A stretch of DNA of 5,117 nucleotides, from the NCBI GenBank assembly GCA_020354085.1, contig CP070641.1:637613-642729 (forward strand), given 5' to 3'. Within the stretch, counting starts at the first letter, position 1. Each line of letters opens with the position of its first letter. The notes beneath the pieces are model-generated. The model was given only the letters and a program-made list of their open reading frames with translations. It searched no databases and had not been told where the DNA came from. Position numbers and translations under genes: made by a program. Of the stretch, positions 1 to 5,117 are shown piece after piece. This stretch comes from Pseudomonadota bacterium (GTDB lineage: Bacteria > Pseudomonadota > Gammaproteobacteria > Acidiferrobacterales > Sulfurifustaceae).

Positions 1-121
1 GCATGACCTGGAGCAGTGTCCGGCGCGCAGCTGGGTCGAGTCCGACAAGACGGAGACCGCGGGGCGGTCGGGCACCAACCCGTTCGCCGCGCTTGAACAG
101 CTCAAGCGCGACGGACACTAG
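1..121 (+). CDS. yceD: YceD/DUF177 family protein, 3' end only
   Basis: Only the last 39 codons are visible; they read from position 2 and end in TAG at 119-121. The tail ...SGTNPFAALEQLKRDGH has the NPFA-x-L-x-x-LK ending typical of the YceD (DUF177) family, and the gene directly precedes rpmF, as it does in E. coli and most Proteobacteria. The family is associated with 23S rRNA metabolism and is usually co-transcribed with rpmF; that is family knowledge, not something this fragment shows. The 36-nt gap to rpmF suggests one operon. The conserved cysteines further upstream are outside the window. Identification rests on the short C-terminal motif plus gene order. Confidence 0.85.
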   Translation, partial: HDLEQCPARSWVESDKTETAGRSGTNPFAALEQLKRDGH

Positions 122-127
122 GAAAAA

Positions 128-143
128 CTTGGCGGAATCCAAG
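128..143 (+). other. Small inverted repeat ahead of rpmF
   Basis: CTTGG (128-132) and CCAAG (139-143) could form a 5-bp stem with a 6-nt loop in the yceD-rpmF gap. It ends 3 nt before the rpmF Shine-Dalgarno sequence GAGG (147-150). There is no T-run, so it is not a terminator. A 5-bp stem can easily occur by chance; any effect on L32 translation is a guess. Confidence 0.2.
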
Positions 144-157
144 CACGAGGAAATACC

Positions 158-337
158 ATGGCCGTTCAGAAAAGCCGAGTCACGCCGTCGAAGCGGGGCA
201 TGCGCCGTTCTCATGACAAACTCAAGAAGGCGACGCTATCGATCGACAAGACCAGCGGCGAGACCCATCGTCGTCATCACATCAGCGCCGACGGCTACTA
301 CCGCGGTCGCAAGGTTCTCGAAACCAAGTCGTCGTAA
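158..337 (+). CDS. rpmF: 50S ribosomal protein L32 (bL32)
   Basis: This 59-residue protein is a structural component of the large ribosomal subunit. It starts MAVQKSRVTPSKRGMRRSHD and carries HHISADGYYRGRKV near the C-terminus, both signatures of bL32; the E. coli protein has 57 residues and aligns almost end to end. It is the cysteine-free form, without the zinc-binding CxxC pairs found in some bacterial L32 proteins. It is very basic, as expected for an rRNA-binding protein. The ATG is preceded by GAGG at 147-150 with 7-nt spacing. It lies 36 nt after yceD and 34 nt before plsX, linking ribosome production to lipid synthesis in one transcription unit. At 59 codons it is easy for automatic calling to miss. 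Confidence 0.98.
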   Translation: MAVQKSRVTPSKRGMRRSHDKLKKATLSIDKTSGETHRRHHISADGYYRGRKVLETKSS

Positions 338-371
338 CGTCCCGTAACCGTTCGCGCGCAGGCGCCCGACT

Positions 372-1394
372 GTGACCACGATTGCCCTCGATGCGATGGG
401 GGGCGACCACGGTGTCGCCGTGACCGTGCCCGCGGCGCTTGCCGTGTTGACGCGTGCGCCGGGCGTTAACCTGATTCTGGTCGGGCAACGCGACCCCATC
501 AGCGCCGAACTCAACCGCCGCCACGCACAAGAGTCACCACGGCTGCGCGTCCATCCGGCGAGCGAGGTCGTCGGCATGGACGAACCGCCGGCCCAGGCCT
601 TGCGCGGCAAGAAAGATTCTTCGATGCGGGTGGCTATCGACCTGGTAAAGCAGGGCACGGCCCAGGCAGCCGTCTCGGCCGGCAACACCGGTGCGCTCAT
701 GGCCACCGCGCGCTTCGTGCTCAAGACGCTGCCGGGCATCGATCGTCCGGCGATTATCACCAGCCTGCCCACCATGCGCGGCCATGTGCATGCGCTCGAT
801 CTCGGCGCGAATGTCGATTGTAGCCCGGAGCAATTGCTGCAATTCGCTATCATGGGATCGATCTTGGTGGCCGCCATCGAAGGCAAGGCGCGTCCACGCG
901 TGGGCCTGCTTAATGTCGGCGAGGAAGACATCAAAGGCAACGAGGTCGTCAAGAAGACTCACGAGCTGTTGCGCGCATCCGCACTCAACTACTGCGGGTA
1001 CGTCGAGGGCGACGAGATTTACACGGGCGACATGGATGTAATCGTTTGCGATGGATTCGTCGGCAACGTGATGCTCAAGACCAGCGAAGGGCTGGCGCGC
1101 ATGATCACGCATTTCATAAAGGAAGAATTCAAACGCAATATGCTAACCAAGCTTGCGGCACTGGTGTCGCTGCCGGTGCTGAGCGCTTTTCGCCGCCGCG
1201 TCGACCCGCGCCGCTACAATGGCGCGACCCTGATCGGCCTTAATGGCACGGTTATCAAGAGCCACGGCGGGGCGGATACGCTCGCCTTCGAAAACGCCGT
1301 GAGGGTGGCCATCGCCGAGGCCAACAACCAAGTGCCGGAGCGCATCGGGCGCGAGCTTGCCGCCATGCAGGCGCAAGCGGCGGTAGCATCGTAA
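372..1394 (+). CDS. plsX: Phosphate acyltransferase PlsX (acyl-ACP:phosphate transacylase)
   Basis: PlsX converts acyl-ACP plus inorganic phosphate to acyl-phosphate, the acyl donor for PlsY in the first step of phosphatidic acid synthesis. It is a peripheral enzyme at the inner face of the membrane. The 340 residues match the family's usual length. Conserved blocks are ALDAMGGDHG (5-14), GKKDSSM (79-85), SAGNTGALM (102-110), LDLGANVDC (142-150), NVGEEDIKG (181-189), DVIVCDGFVGNVMLK (222-236) and NGTVIKSHG (291-299). The start is GTG at 372: an in-frame TAA at 345-347 and the lack of other start codons before it leave no alternative upstream, and the protein then begins at the expected DAMGGD block. 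The Shine-Dalgarno sequence is weak (CAGG, 359-362). fabH follows after 16 nt, which suggests one operon. Confidence 0.97.
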   Translation: MTTIALDAMGGDHGVAVTVPAALAVLTRAPGVNLILVGQRDPISAELNRRHAQESPRLRVHPASEVVGMDEPPAQALRGKKDSSMRVAIDLVKQGTAQAAVSAGNTGALMATARFVLKTLPGIDRPAIITSLPTMRGHVHALDLGANVDCSPEQLLQFAIMGSILVAAIEGKARPRVGLLNVGEEDIKGNEVVKKTHELLRASALNYCGYVEGDEIYTGDMDVIVCDGFVGNVMLKTSEGLARMITHFIKEEFKRNMLTKLAALVSLPVLSAFRRRVDPRRYNGATLIGLNGTVIKSHGGADTLAFENAVRVAIAEANNQVPERIGRELAAMQAQAAVAS

Positions 1395-1410
1395 CCGTTA
1401 GGTACCTGCC

Positions 1411-2379
1411 ATGAATTACGCACGCATCATCGGTACTGGTGGCTATCTGCCGGAAAAGATACTGACCAACCACGATCTGGAAAAAATGGTCGAGACCAGC
1501 GACGAGTGGATCGTGGAGCGCACTGGCGTGCGTGAACGACGCATTGCGGCAGATGGCGAGACCTGCTGCGACCTGGCCGAGCAGGCGGCAAGACGGGCCT
1601 TGGACGCCGCCGAGATTAAGGCGCGTGACCTGGATCTCATCATTGTGGCAACCACCACGCCTGACCAGGTGTTTCCCAGCACCGCTTGCTTGTTACAGGC
1701 GCGACTACACGTGCATGGTTGTGCGGCCTTTGATGTCCAGGCGGTATGCACCGGCTTCGTATACGCGCTTGGCATCGCTGACAAGTTCGTGCGCACCGGC
1801 GCCGCTAGGCATGTGTTGGTCGTCGGCGCAGAGACCCTGTCACGCATTATTGATTGGAAGGACCGCACTACCTGTGTGCTGTTCGGCGACGGCGCGGGCG
1901 CGGTGGTGCTCGCCGCTGACAATGCGCCTGGCATCATCTCCTCACACCTGCATGCCGATGGACGCTATCGTGAACTGCTGCAGGTTCCGGCCGGCGTGTC
2001 GAAGGGCTACGAGAAGGTCGTCGACGGTGAGGCGTATTTGCAGATGCAGGGCAGCGAAGTGTTTAAGGTCGCCGTCAACACGCTTGGACGCATCGTCGAT
2101 GAAACATTGGCGGCCAACCATTTGAAGAAATCCGACATCCAATGGCTCGTACCGCATCAGGCGAATATTCGTATCATCGCCGCGACTGCCAAGAAGCTCG
2201 GCATGTCCATGGACCACGTGGTGCAAACAGTGGAGCGACACGGCAATACTTCGGCGGCGTCCATTCCGCTTGCCTTCGACGAGGCCGTGCGGGACGGTCG
2301 CATCAAGCGAGGGGAAACAGTCTTGATGGAGGCCTTCGGTGGCGGCTTCACCTGGGGATCAGTACTGCTCAAGTATTGA
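1411..2379 (+). CDS. fabH: 3-oxoacyl-ACP synthase III (KAS III, FabH)
   Basis: FabH starts fatty acid synthesis in the cytoplasm by condensing acetyl-CoA with malonyl-ACP to acetoacetyl-ACP. The 322-residue protein has the KAS III thiolase fold signatures. Catalytic Cys113 lies in DVQAVCTGF (108-116), His249 in PHQAN (248-252) and Asn279 in RHGNTSAAS (276-284), equivalent to E. coli Cys112, His244 and Asn274. TSDEWIVERTGVRERR (29-44) and the C-terminal EAFGGGFTWGSVLLKY are also typical. The ATG lies 16 nt after plsX with a modest AGG (1400-1402) 8 nt upstream; the protein begins at the family's usual position (YARIIGTGGYLPE). It is full length with an intact triad. The 99-nt gap after it, before fabD, is unusual and contains a repeat structure. 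Confidence 0.98.
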   Translation: MNYARIIGTGGYLPEKILTNHDLEKMVETSDEWIVERTGVRERRIAADGETCCDLAEQAARRALDAAEIKARDLDLIIVATTTPDQVFPSTACLLQARLHVHGCAAFDVQAVCTGFVYALGIADKFVRTGAARHVLVVGAETLSRIIDWKDRTTCVLFGDGAGAVVLAADNAPGIISSHLHADGRYRELLQVPAGVSKGYEKVVDGEAYLQMQGSEVFKVAVNTLGRIVDETLAANHLKKSDIQWLVPHQANIRIIAATAKKLGMSMDHVVQTVERHGNTSAASIPLAFDEAVRDGRIKRGETVLMEAFGGGFTWGSVLLKY

Positions 2380-2385
2380 GGCCTC

Positions 2386-2514
2386 GAGTCTCGGGTTACG
2401 AGTCTCCAGTAGATTGCGCCAGCCGTGAAATGTCCGTCACCAGAGGTCGCGTGAGACCACCGTTTTGATCATGACAGCATGAACCTGAGACCCGAAACCC
2501 GAGACCCGAAACTG
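2386..2514. repeat. Inverted pair of heptanucleotide repeat blocks spanning the fabD start
   Basis: The right block, 2487-2514, is four tandem 7-mers: GAGACCC, GAAACCC, GAGACCC, GAAACtg (consensus GARACCC, last unit 5 of 7). The left block, 2386-2406, is three 7-mers in the opposite orientation: GAGTCTC, GGGTTAC, GAGTCTC, each one base off GGGTYTC. Left 2386-2406 pairs with right 2487-2507 at 18 of 21 positions, including a perfect 10-bp core (2388-2397 with 2496-2505). The unpaired middle is 80 nt and contains the fabD start codon. The left block is noncoding, while the right block is inside fabD and read in frame. The shape resembles a small nonautonomous inverted-repeat element, but no target-site duplication is clear, so mobility is inferred. 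It could also form a long-range mRNA hairpin. Confidence 0.7.
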
Positions 2515-3450
2515 GCATTTGTATTTCCCGGCCAAGGATCGCAGGCCGTCGGCATGTTGAACGCGCTGGCGGCCGAATACCCGCAAGTCCAGGAAACGTT
2601 CGCCGAGGCGACACGCGCGCTCGGCTACGACCTGTGGCAAGTCGTAGCGGATGGCCCTGACGATCGCCTCAATCAAACACAGGTAACCCAACCGGCCATG
2701 CTCGCCGCAGGTGTCGCCGTTTGGCGCGTGTGGCGAGCCAAGGGTGGCACGATACCAGTGGTCATGGCCGGGCACAGTCTCGGCGAGTACAGCGCGCTCG
2801 TCTGCGCTGAAGCGCTGGCTTTCAGCGACGCCGTAAAGCTTGTTGCCGAGCGCGGACGCTACATGCAGGAAGCGGTGCCGGTGGGGCAAGGCGGAATGGC
2901 GGCGATCCTGGGGCTCGACGACGGGGTCGTGGTAAAGGTCTGTGAACAGGCTGCCGAGGGCGAGGTGCTTGAGGCCGTTAACTTCAACTCGCCTGGTCAG
3001 GTCGTCATTGCCGGTACGGCGACGGCGGTTGCGCGTGGTGCCGAGCGCGCTAAGGCAGCGGGCGCCAAGCGTGCCCTGGTATTGCCGGTAAGCGTTCCGT
3101 CACACTGCGCCCTCATGCGGCCGGCGGCCGAGCGCCTGGCGGCACGCCTGCAAGAGGTGGCTTTTCAAACGCCGCGCATTCCGATTTTGCACAACGCCCA
3201 TCTCAAGAGTGAAACCGAGGCCGATGCCATGCGTGCGGCCTTGGTGCGTCAAGTCGCGGCGCCGGTGCGCTGGGTCGAGACCGTCCAAGCCATGTTGGCG
3301 CAAGGCGTGGAACGCATAATCGAGTGCGGACCGGGCAAGGTGCTGACCGGGCTCAACCGGCGCATCGACAAGCGCGCCGATACCTTGCCAGTGTACGACC
3401 CGGCGACACTGAATGAAGCGCTTTCGAAACTCACGGCAGCTAAGGGCTAG
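2479..3450 (+). CDS. fabD: Malonyl-CoA:ACP transacylase (FabD), with N-terminal extension
   Basis: FabD transfers malonate from malonyl-CoA to ACP, supplying the extender unit for FabH and FabF. The 323 residues carry PGQGSQ (17-22), the nucleophile elbow GHSLGE (98-103) with Ser100, Arg125, His209 in VPSHC, and Gln258. These match E. coli Ser92, Arg117, His201 and Gln250 with a constant offset of 8, so the enzyme should be active and the only difference is 8 extra N-terminal residues. Residues 3-11 of that region (roughly LRPETRDPK) are encoded by the heptanucleotide repeat. An in-frame TGA at 2452-2454 leaves ATG 2479 as the only ATG, GTG or TTG start before the conserved core. No Shine-Dalgarno sequence is visible in the 15 nt upstream. 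The next gene, fabG, begins 17 nt after the stop. Confidence 0.96.
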   Translation: MNLRPETRDPKLAFVFPGQGSQAVGMLNALAAEYPQVQETFAEATRALGYDLWQVVADGPDDRLNQTQVTQPAMLAAGVAVWRVWRAKGGTIPVVMAGHSLGEYSALVCAEALAFSDAVKLVAERGRYMQEAVPVGQGGMAAILGLDDGVVVKVCEQAAEGEVLEAVNFNSPGQVVIAGTATAVARGAERAKAAGAKRALVLPVSVPSHCALMRPAAERLAARLQEVAFQTPRIPILHNAHLKSETEADAMRAALVRQVAAPVRWVETVQAMLAQGVERIIECGPGKVLTGLNRRIDKRADTLPVYDPATLNEALSKLTAAKG

Positions 3451-3467
3451 GAACGGGGGATGAACAC

Positions 3468-4211
3468 ATGACACTGCAAGGCGAAGTTGCATTAGTCACG
3501 GGCGCCTCGCGCGGCATCGGGGCGGCGATCGCGCTCGAGCTCGGACGGCAAGGCGCTTACGTGGTCGGCACGGCCACAAGTCCATCCGGCGCGGAGAGCA
3601 TCGGGAAGACGCTCGCAGACCAAGGCGTAAAGGGTCGCGGCGCGGTGTTGGACGTGACCAACACGGCGTCGATCGACGCGCTGCTCAAGGGCATGGAGGC
3701 CGATGGCGGCATGCCGACGATTCTGGTAAACAACGCCGGTGTTACGCGCGACAATCTGTTGTTGCGCATGAGCGAGGAGGATTGGGACACGATCCTCAAC
3801 ACTAACCTGAAATCGGTGTTCCGCATGTCGAAGGCCTGCCTGCGCGCCATGACCAAGGCGCGCAAGGGGCGCATCATTTCCATCGCCTCCGTGGTGGGCG
3901 CCGCCGGCAATGCGGGGCAGGCGAACTACGCCGCCGCCAAGGCCGGGATCATGGGCTTCACCAAGTCGCTCGCCCGCGAGGTCGGCTCGCGCAACATCAC
4001 GGTCAATGCTGTGGCCCCTGGCTTCATCGAGACCGACATGACGCGGGCGCTCTCGGAACAACAGCGCGCGGGGCTCATGGGCCAGATTCCGCTCGGTCGT
4101 TTGGGCGCGCCGGAGGACATCGCGCAGGCCGTGGCGTTCCTGGCCTCGAACGCGGCCGGCTATATCACGGGCACCACCCTGCATGTCAACGGGGGCATGT
4201 ACATGGGCTAG
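3468..4211 (+). CDS. fabG: 3-oxoacyl-ACP reductase (FabG)
   Basis: FabG is the NADPH-dependent reductase that turns 3-ketoacyl-ACP into 3-hydroxyacyl-ACP in each elongation cycle. The 247-residue protein is a classical short-chain dehydrogenase/reductase. It has the cofactor-binding TGASRGIG (11-18), NNAG (88-91), and the catalytic set Asn113, Ser141, Tyr154 and Lys158 in the YxxxK motif (NYAAAKAG). APGFIETDM (183-191) and the C-terminal TLHVNGGMYMG are typical of FabG rather than of other SDR enzymes, and the position between fabD and acpP supports this. The ATG at 3468 has a purine-rich GGGGGA (3455-3460) with 7-nt spacing. It lies 17 nt after fabD, presumably in the same transcript. Nothing appears damaged or missing. 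Confidence 0.97.
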   Translation: MTLQGEVALVTGASRGIGAAIALELGRQGAYVVGTATSPSGAESIGKTLADQGVKGRGAVLDVTNTASIDALLKGMEADGGMPTILVNNAGVTRDNLLLRMSEEDWDTILNTNLKSVFRMSKACLRAMTKARKGRIISIASVVGAAGNAGQANYAAAKAGIMGFTKSLAREVGSRNITVNAVAPGFIETDMTRALSEQQRAGLMGQIPLGRLGAPEDIAQAVAFLASNAAGYITGTTLHVNGGMYMG

Positions 4212-4307
4212 GCTGACCAGTCCGTTTGCTGGACGGGTCTGGGCAAATGGTGTTAACTATGCGCCCGCAAGCGGCCGGGGAGGCCACATTCGGAGGACAT
4301 ACCAATC
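4212..4307 (+). promoter_or_regulatory. fabG-acpP spacer: possible weak promoter and hairpin
   Basis: This 96-nt gap holds two weak candidates. One is an imperfect stem: CCAG (4217-4220) with CTGG (4239-4242) and CCGT (4222-4225) with ACGG (4233-4236), around a 7-nt loop and without a T-run. The other is a promoter-like pair: TGGACG (4230-4235, 4 of 6 to TTGACA) and TTAACT (4253-4258, 3 of 6 to TATAAT), spaced 17 nt. They overlap and would not both act at once. A separate acpP promoter is plausible because ACP is needed in large amounts, but the matches are poor and could be chance. Confidence 0.25.
4292..4296 (+). promoter_or_regulatory. Strong Shine-Dalgarno sequence of acpP
   Basis: GGAGG is one of the best ribosome-binding matches in the window, with somewhat long 11-nt spacing to the acpP ATG at 4308. 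It fits the high translation expected of ACP and supports this start. Confidence 0.8.
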
Positions 4308-4547
4308 ATGAGCAGTGTTGAAGAACGCGTCAAAAAGATCGTCGTCGAGCAGCTCGGCGTCAACGAGGGTGAGGTAAAGGCCGAGGCCTCTTTCGTCGAT
4401 GACCTGGGCGCGGATTCGCTCGACACGGTGGAGCTGGTGATGGCGCTTGAGGAAGAGTTCGACTGCGAGATTCCCGACGAAGAAGCAGAAAAAATCACCA
4501 CTGTTCAGCAGGCCATCGACTACATCAACGCCCACCTGAAGAAGTAA
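4308..4547 (+). CDS. acpP: Acyl carrier protein (ACP)
   Basis: ACP carries growing acyl chains as thioesters on a 4'-phosphopantetheine arm and serves FabD, FabH, FabG, FabF and PlsX. The 79-residue acidic protein is nearly collinear with the 78-residue E. coli protein. The prosthetic group would attach to Ser37 in GADSLDTVELVMALEEEF, and the acidic helix II that docks partner enzymes follows directly. FDCEIPDEEAEKITTV (51-66) covers the loop and helix III; Cys53 replaces the threonine seen in E. coli, a side position with no known catalytic role. The ATG has a strong Shine-Dalgarno sequence. The gene is flanked by 96-nt gaps and followed by an intrinsic terminator, which suggests that acpP is regulated partly independently and expressed more highly than its neighbours. 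Confidence 0.99.
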   Translation: MSSVEERVKKIVVEQLGVNEGEVKAEASFVDDLGADSLDTVELVMALEEEFDCEIPDEEAEKITTVQQAIDYINAHLKK

Positions 4548-4560
4548 TCGTGCAACCCCG

Positions 4561-4604
4561 AAAGGCCGTCGACCACGCAGGTGGGGACGGCCTTTTGAGT
4601 TTCT
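4561..4604 (+). terminator. Rho-independent terminator between acpP and fabF
   Basis: AAAGGCCGTC (4561-4570) pairs perfectly with GACGGCCTTT (4586-4595). Inside it CCAC (4573-4576) pairs with GTGG (4581-4584), closing a GCAG tetraloop. The GC-rich stem runs into TTTT-GAG-TTT-CT, a slightly interrupted T-rich tail. It starts 13 nt after the acpP stop. It should end many transcripts after acpP; fabF then depends on read-through or on a promoter not seen here. Confidence 0.85.
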
Positions 4605-4609
4605 AGCCT

Positions 4610-4626
4610 GCCGCTCTAGTGGCGGC
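4610..4626 (+). other. Small GC hairpin just upstream of the fabF ribosome-binding site
   Basis: GCCGC (4610-4614) can pair with GCGGC (4622-4626) around a 7-nt loop, 5 nt before the fabF Shine-Dalgarno sequence. No T-run follows. It could stabilise a read-through mRNA end or be chance in GC-rich DNA. Confidence 0.25.
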
Positions 4627-4631
4627 ACACC

Positions 4632-4636
4632 AGGAG
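4632..4636 (+). promoter_or_regulatory. Shine-Dalgarno sequence deciding the fabF GTG start
   Basis: AGGAG lies 7 nt before GTG 4644. An in-frame TAG at 4617-4619 and no other start codon between them make this GTG the only reasonable initiation site. Confidence 0.8.
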
Positions 4637-4643
4637 ACCCCAC

Positions 4644-5117
4644 GTGAGCAAGCGACGCGTCGTGATTACCGGTCTCGGCGTTCTGTCGCCGGTCGGCATC
4701 GGCGTTGCGCAAAACTGGGAATCGCTGCTCAGCGGTCGCACCGGGATCGGCACCATTACCCGTTTCGACGCCACCGGCTTCCCCTCGATGATCGCCGGTG
4801 AGGTCAAGAACTTTGACGTCACCCAATTCGGCATCTCCGACAAGGAAGCACGCCGCATGGATCGTTTCATTCAGCTTGGCATGGCGGCGGCCGTAGAGGC
4901 GATCAAGGACTCAGGGCTGGTTGTCACCGAGCAGAATGCCGAGCGCATTGGCGTGCACATCGGGGCCGGCATCGGCGGCGTGGGCACAATCGAAGACACC
5001 ACGCGCGTCATGCTCGAGAAGGGCCATCGTCGGGTGTCGCCGTTCTATATCCCCATGAGCATCATCAACATGATCTCCGGCGACCTGTCCGTCATGTACG
5101 GCATGCAGGGGCCGAAT
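4644..5117 (+). CDS. fabF: 3-oxoacyl-ACP synthase II (KAS II, FabF), 5' part
   Basis: FabF condenses acyl-ACP with malonyl-ACP to elongate the fatty acid, and in E. coli is the enzyme for temperature control of unsaturated chain length. Only the first 158 codons are present; families of this type are usually about 410 residues long. The N-terminus MSKRRVVITGLGVLSPVG is characteristic, followed by IGAGIGG-type glycine-rich sequence (HIGAGIGGVGTIE), SPFYIPMSIINMISGDLS and MYGMQGPN, where E. coli FabF has MYGLRGPS. The catalytic Cys and the two His residues lie beyond the window end. The start is GTG, fixed by a good Shine-Dalgarno sequence and an upstream in-frame stop. It lies 96 nt after acpP behind a terminator. 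FabB is a less likely alternative given the context and N-terminus. Confidence 0.96.
   Translation, partial: MSKRRVVITGLGVLSPVGIGVAQNWESLLSGRTGIGTITRFDATGFPSMIAGEVKNFDVTQFGISDKEARRMDRFIQLGMAAAVEAIKDSGLVVTEQNAERIGVHIGAGIGGVGTIEDTTRVMLEKGHRRVSPFYIPMSIINMISGDLSVMYGMQGPN

Noticed and set aside
3..347. A 114-codon + strand ORF across the yceD end and rpmF
   Set aside because: It runs in another frame over the real yceD tail and L32 gene, is full of Arg, Ser and Pro, and has no family resemblance. It is a GC-rich shadow frame.
236..952. A 238-codon - strand ORF opposite plsX
   Set aside because: It is antisense to a full-length plsX with every conserved motif. Long antisense open frames are expected in GC-rich coding DNA, and the translation shows no recognisable domain.
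2445..2458. GGTC-GCGTGA-GACC inverted repeat between fabH and fabD
   Set aside because: The stem is only 4 bp, and its GAGACC half may be a stray copy of the heptad repeat. It is not strong enough to call as a separate element.
2142..2468. A + strand ORF across the fabH end into the fabH-fabD gap, considered as a small extra gene
   Set aside because: Most of it overlaps fabH in another frame, and the part in the gap reads through the left repeat block. No ribosome-binding site or protein family resemblance was seen.
3492..4184. A 230-codon - strand ORF opposite fabG
   Set aside because: It is antisense to an intact fabG, rich in Arg, His and Gly, and without a recognisable domain or ribosome-binding context. 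It is a shadow frame.
4595..4620. Possible fabF promoter: TTGAGT (4595-4600) and TCTAGT (4615-4620)
   Set aside because: The spacing is only 14 nt, too short for a sigma-70 promoter, and the first box lies within the terminator tail.
4257..4826. A 189-codon - strand ORF opposite acpP and the fabF start
   Set aside because: It crosses two real + strand genes and the terminator between them, which no true gene would be expected to do here. No domain was recognised.
1..5117. Search for CRISPR arrays, tRNA or rRNA genes, transposases, phage genes or defence genes
   Set aside because: None was seen on either strand. The window is densely filled with housekeeping genes in a conserved order.

Overview
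The window is a contiguous piece of the conserved proteobacterial ribosomal-protein/fatty-acid-synthesis cluster. All genes are on the + strand, in the order yceD (3' end) - rpmF - plsX - fabH - fabD - fabG - acpP - fabF (5' end). This is the same order as in Escherichia coli, and it is also common in other Gamma- and Betaproteobacteria. The proteins resemble the E. coli versions closely: L32 with SKRGMRRSHD and HHI-ADGYYRGRKV, ACP nearly identical around DLGADSLDTVELVMALEEEFD, FabH ending in EAFGGGFTWGSVLLKY. A GC-rich gammaproteobacterium is the best guess. The sequence alone does not fix the order or genus.

Layout: 1-121 is the end of yceD and 158-337 is rpmF, the 59-residue ribosomal protein L32. 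372-1394 is plsX (GTG start), 1411-2379 fabH, 2479-3450 fabD, 3468-4211 fabG and 4308-4547 acpP. 4644 to the window end is the first 158 codons of fabF (GTG start), cut off before the catalytic cysteine. Junctions are short (16-36 nt) except three of 96-99 nt: fabH-fabD, fabG-acpP and acpP-fabF. No stretch over 300 bases lacks a gene.

How the genes work together: FabD loads malonate from malonyl-CoA onto ACP. FabH condenses it with acetyl-CoA to start a chain, FabG reduces the 3-ketoacyl-ACP, and FabF elongates further. PlsX takes finished acyl chains from ACP to acyl-phosphate for phospholipid synthesis. YceD and L32 tie the cluster to ribosome production and growth rate. The dehydratase (FabZ/FabA) and enoyl reductase are not in the window. 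A clear intrinsic terminator after acpP (4561-4604) probably makes the short acpP message abundant relative to fabF.

I see no undescribed multi-gene system; the genes are housekeeping. The one unusual structure is at the fabH-fabD junction. Two blocks of a degenerate 7-bp tandem repeat (GARACCC, and its reverse complement) face each other at 2386-2406 and 2487-2514. The right block lies inside fabD and encodes most of an N-terminal extension 8 residues longer than E. coli FabD. The start codon sits in the loop between the arms, with no recognisable Shine-Dalgarno sequence. This looks like a small repeat element that landed on the fabD start.
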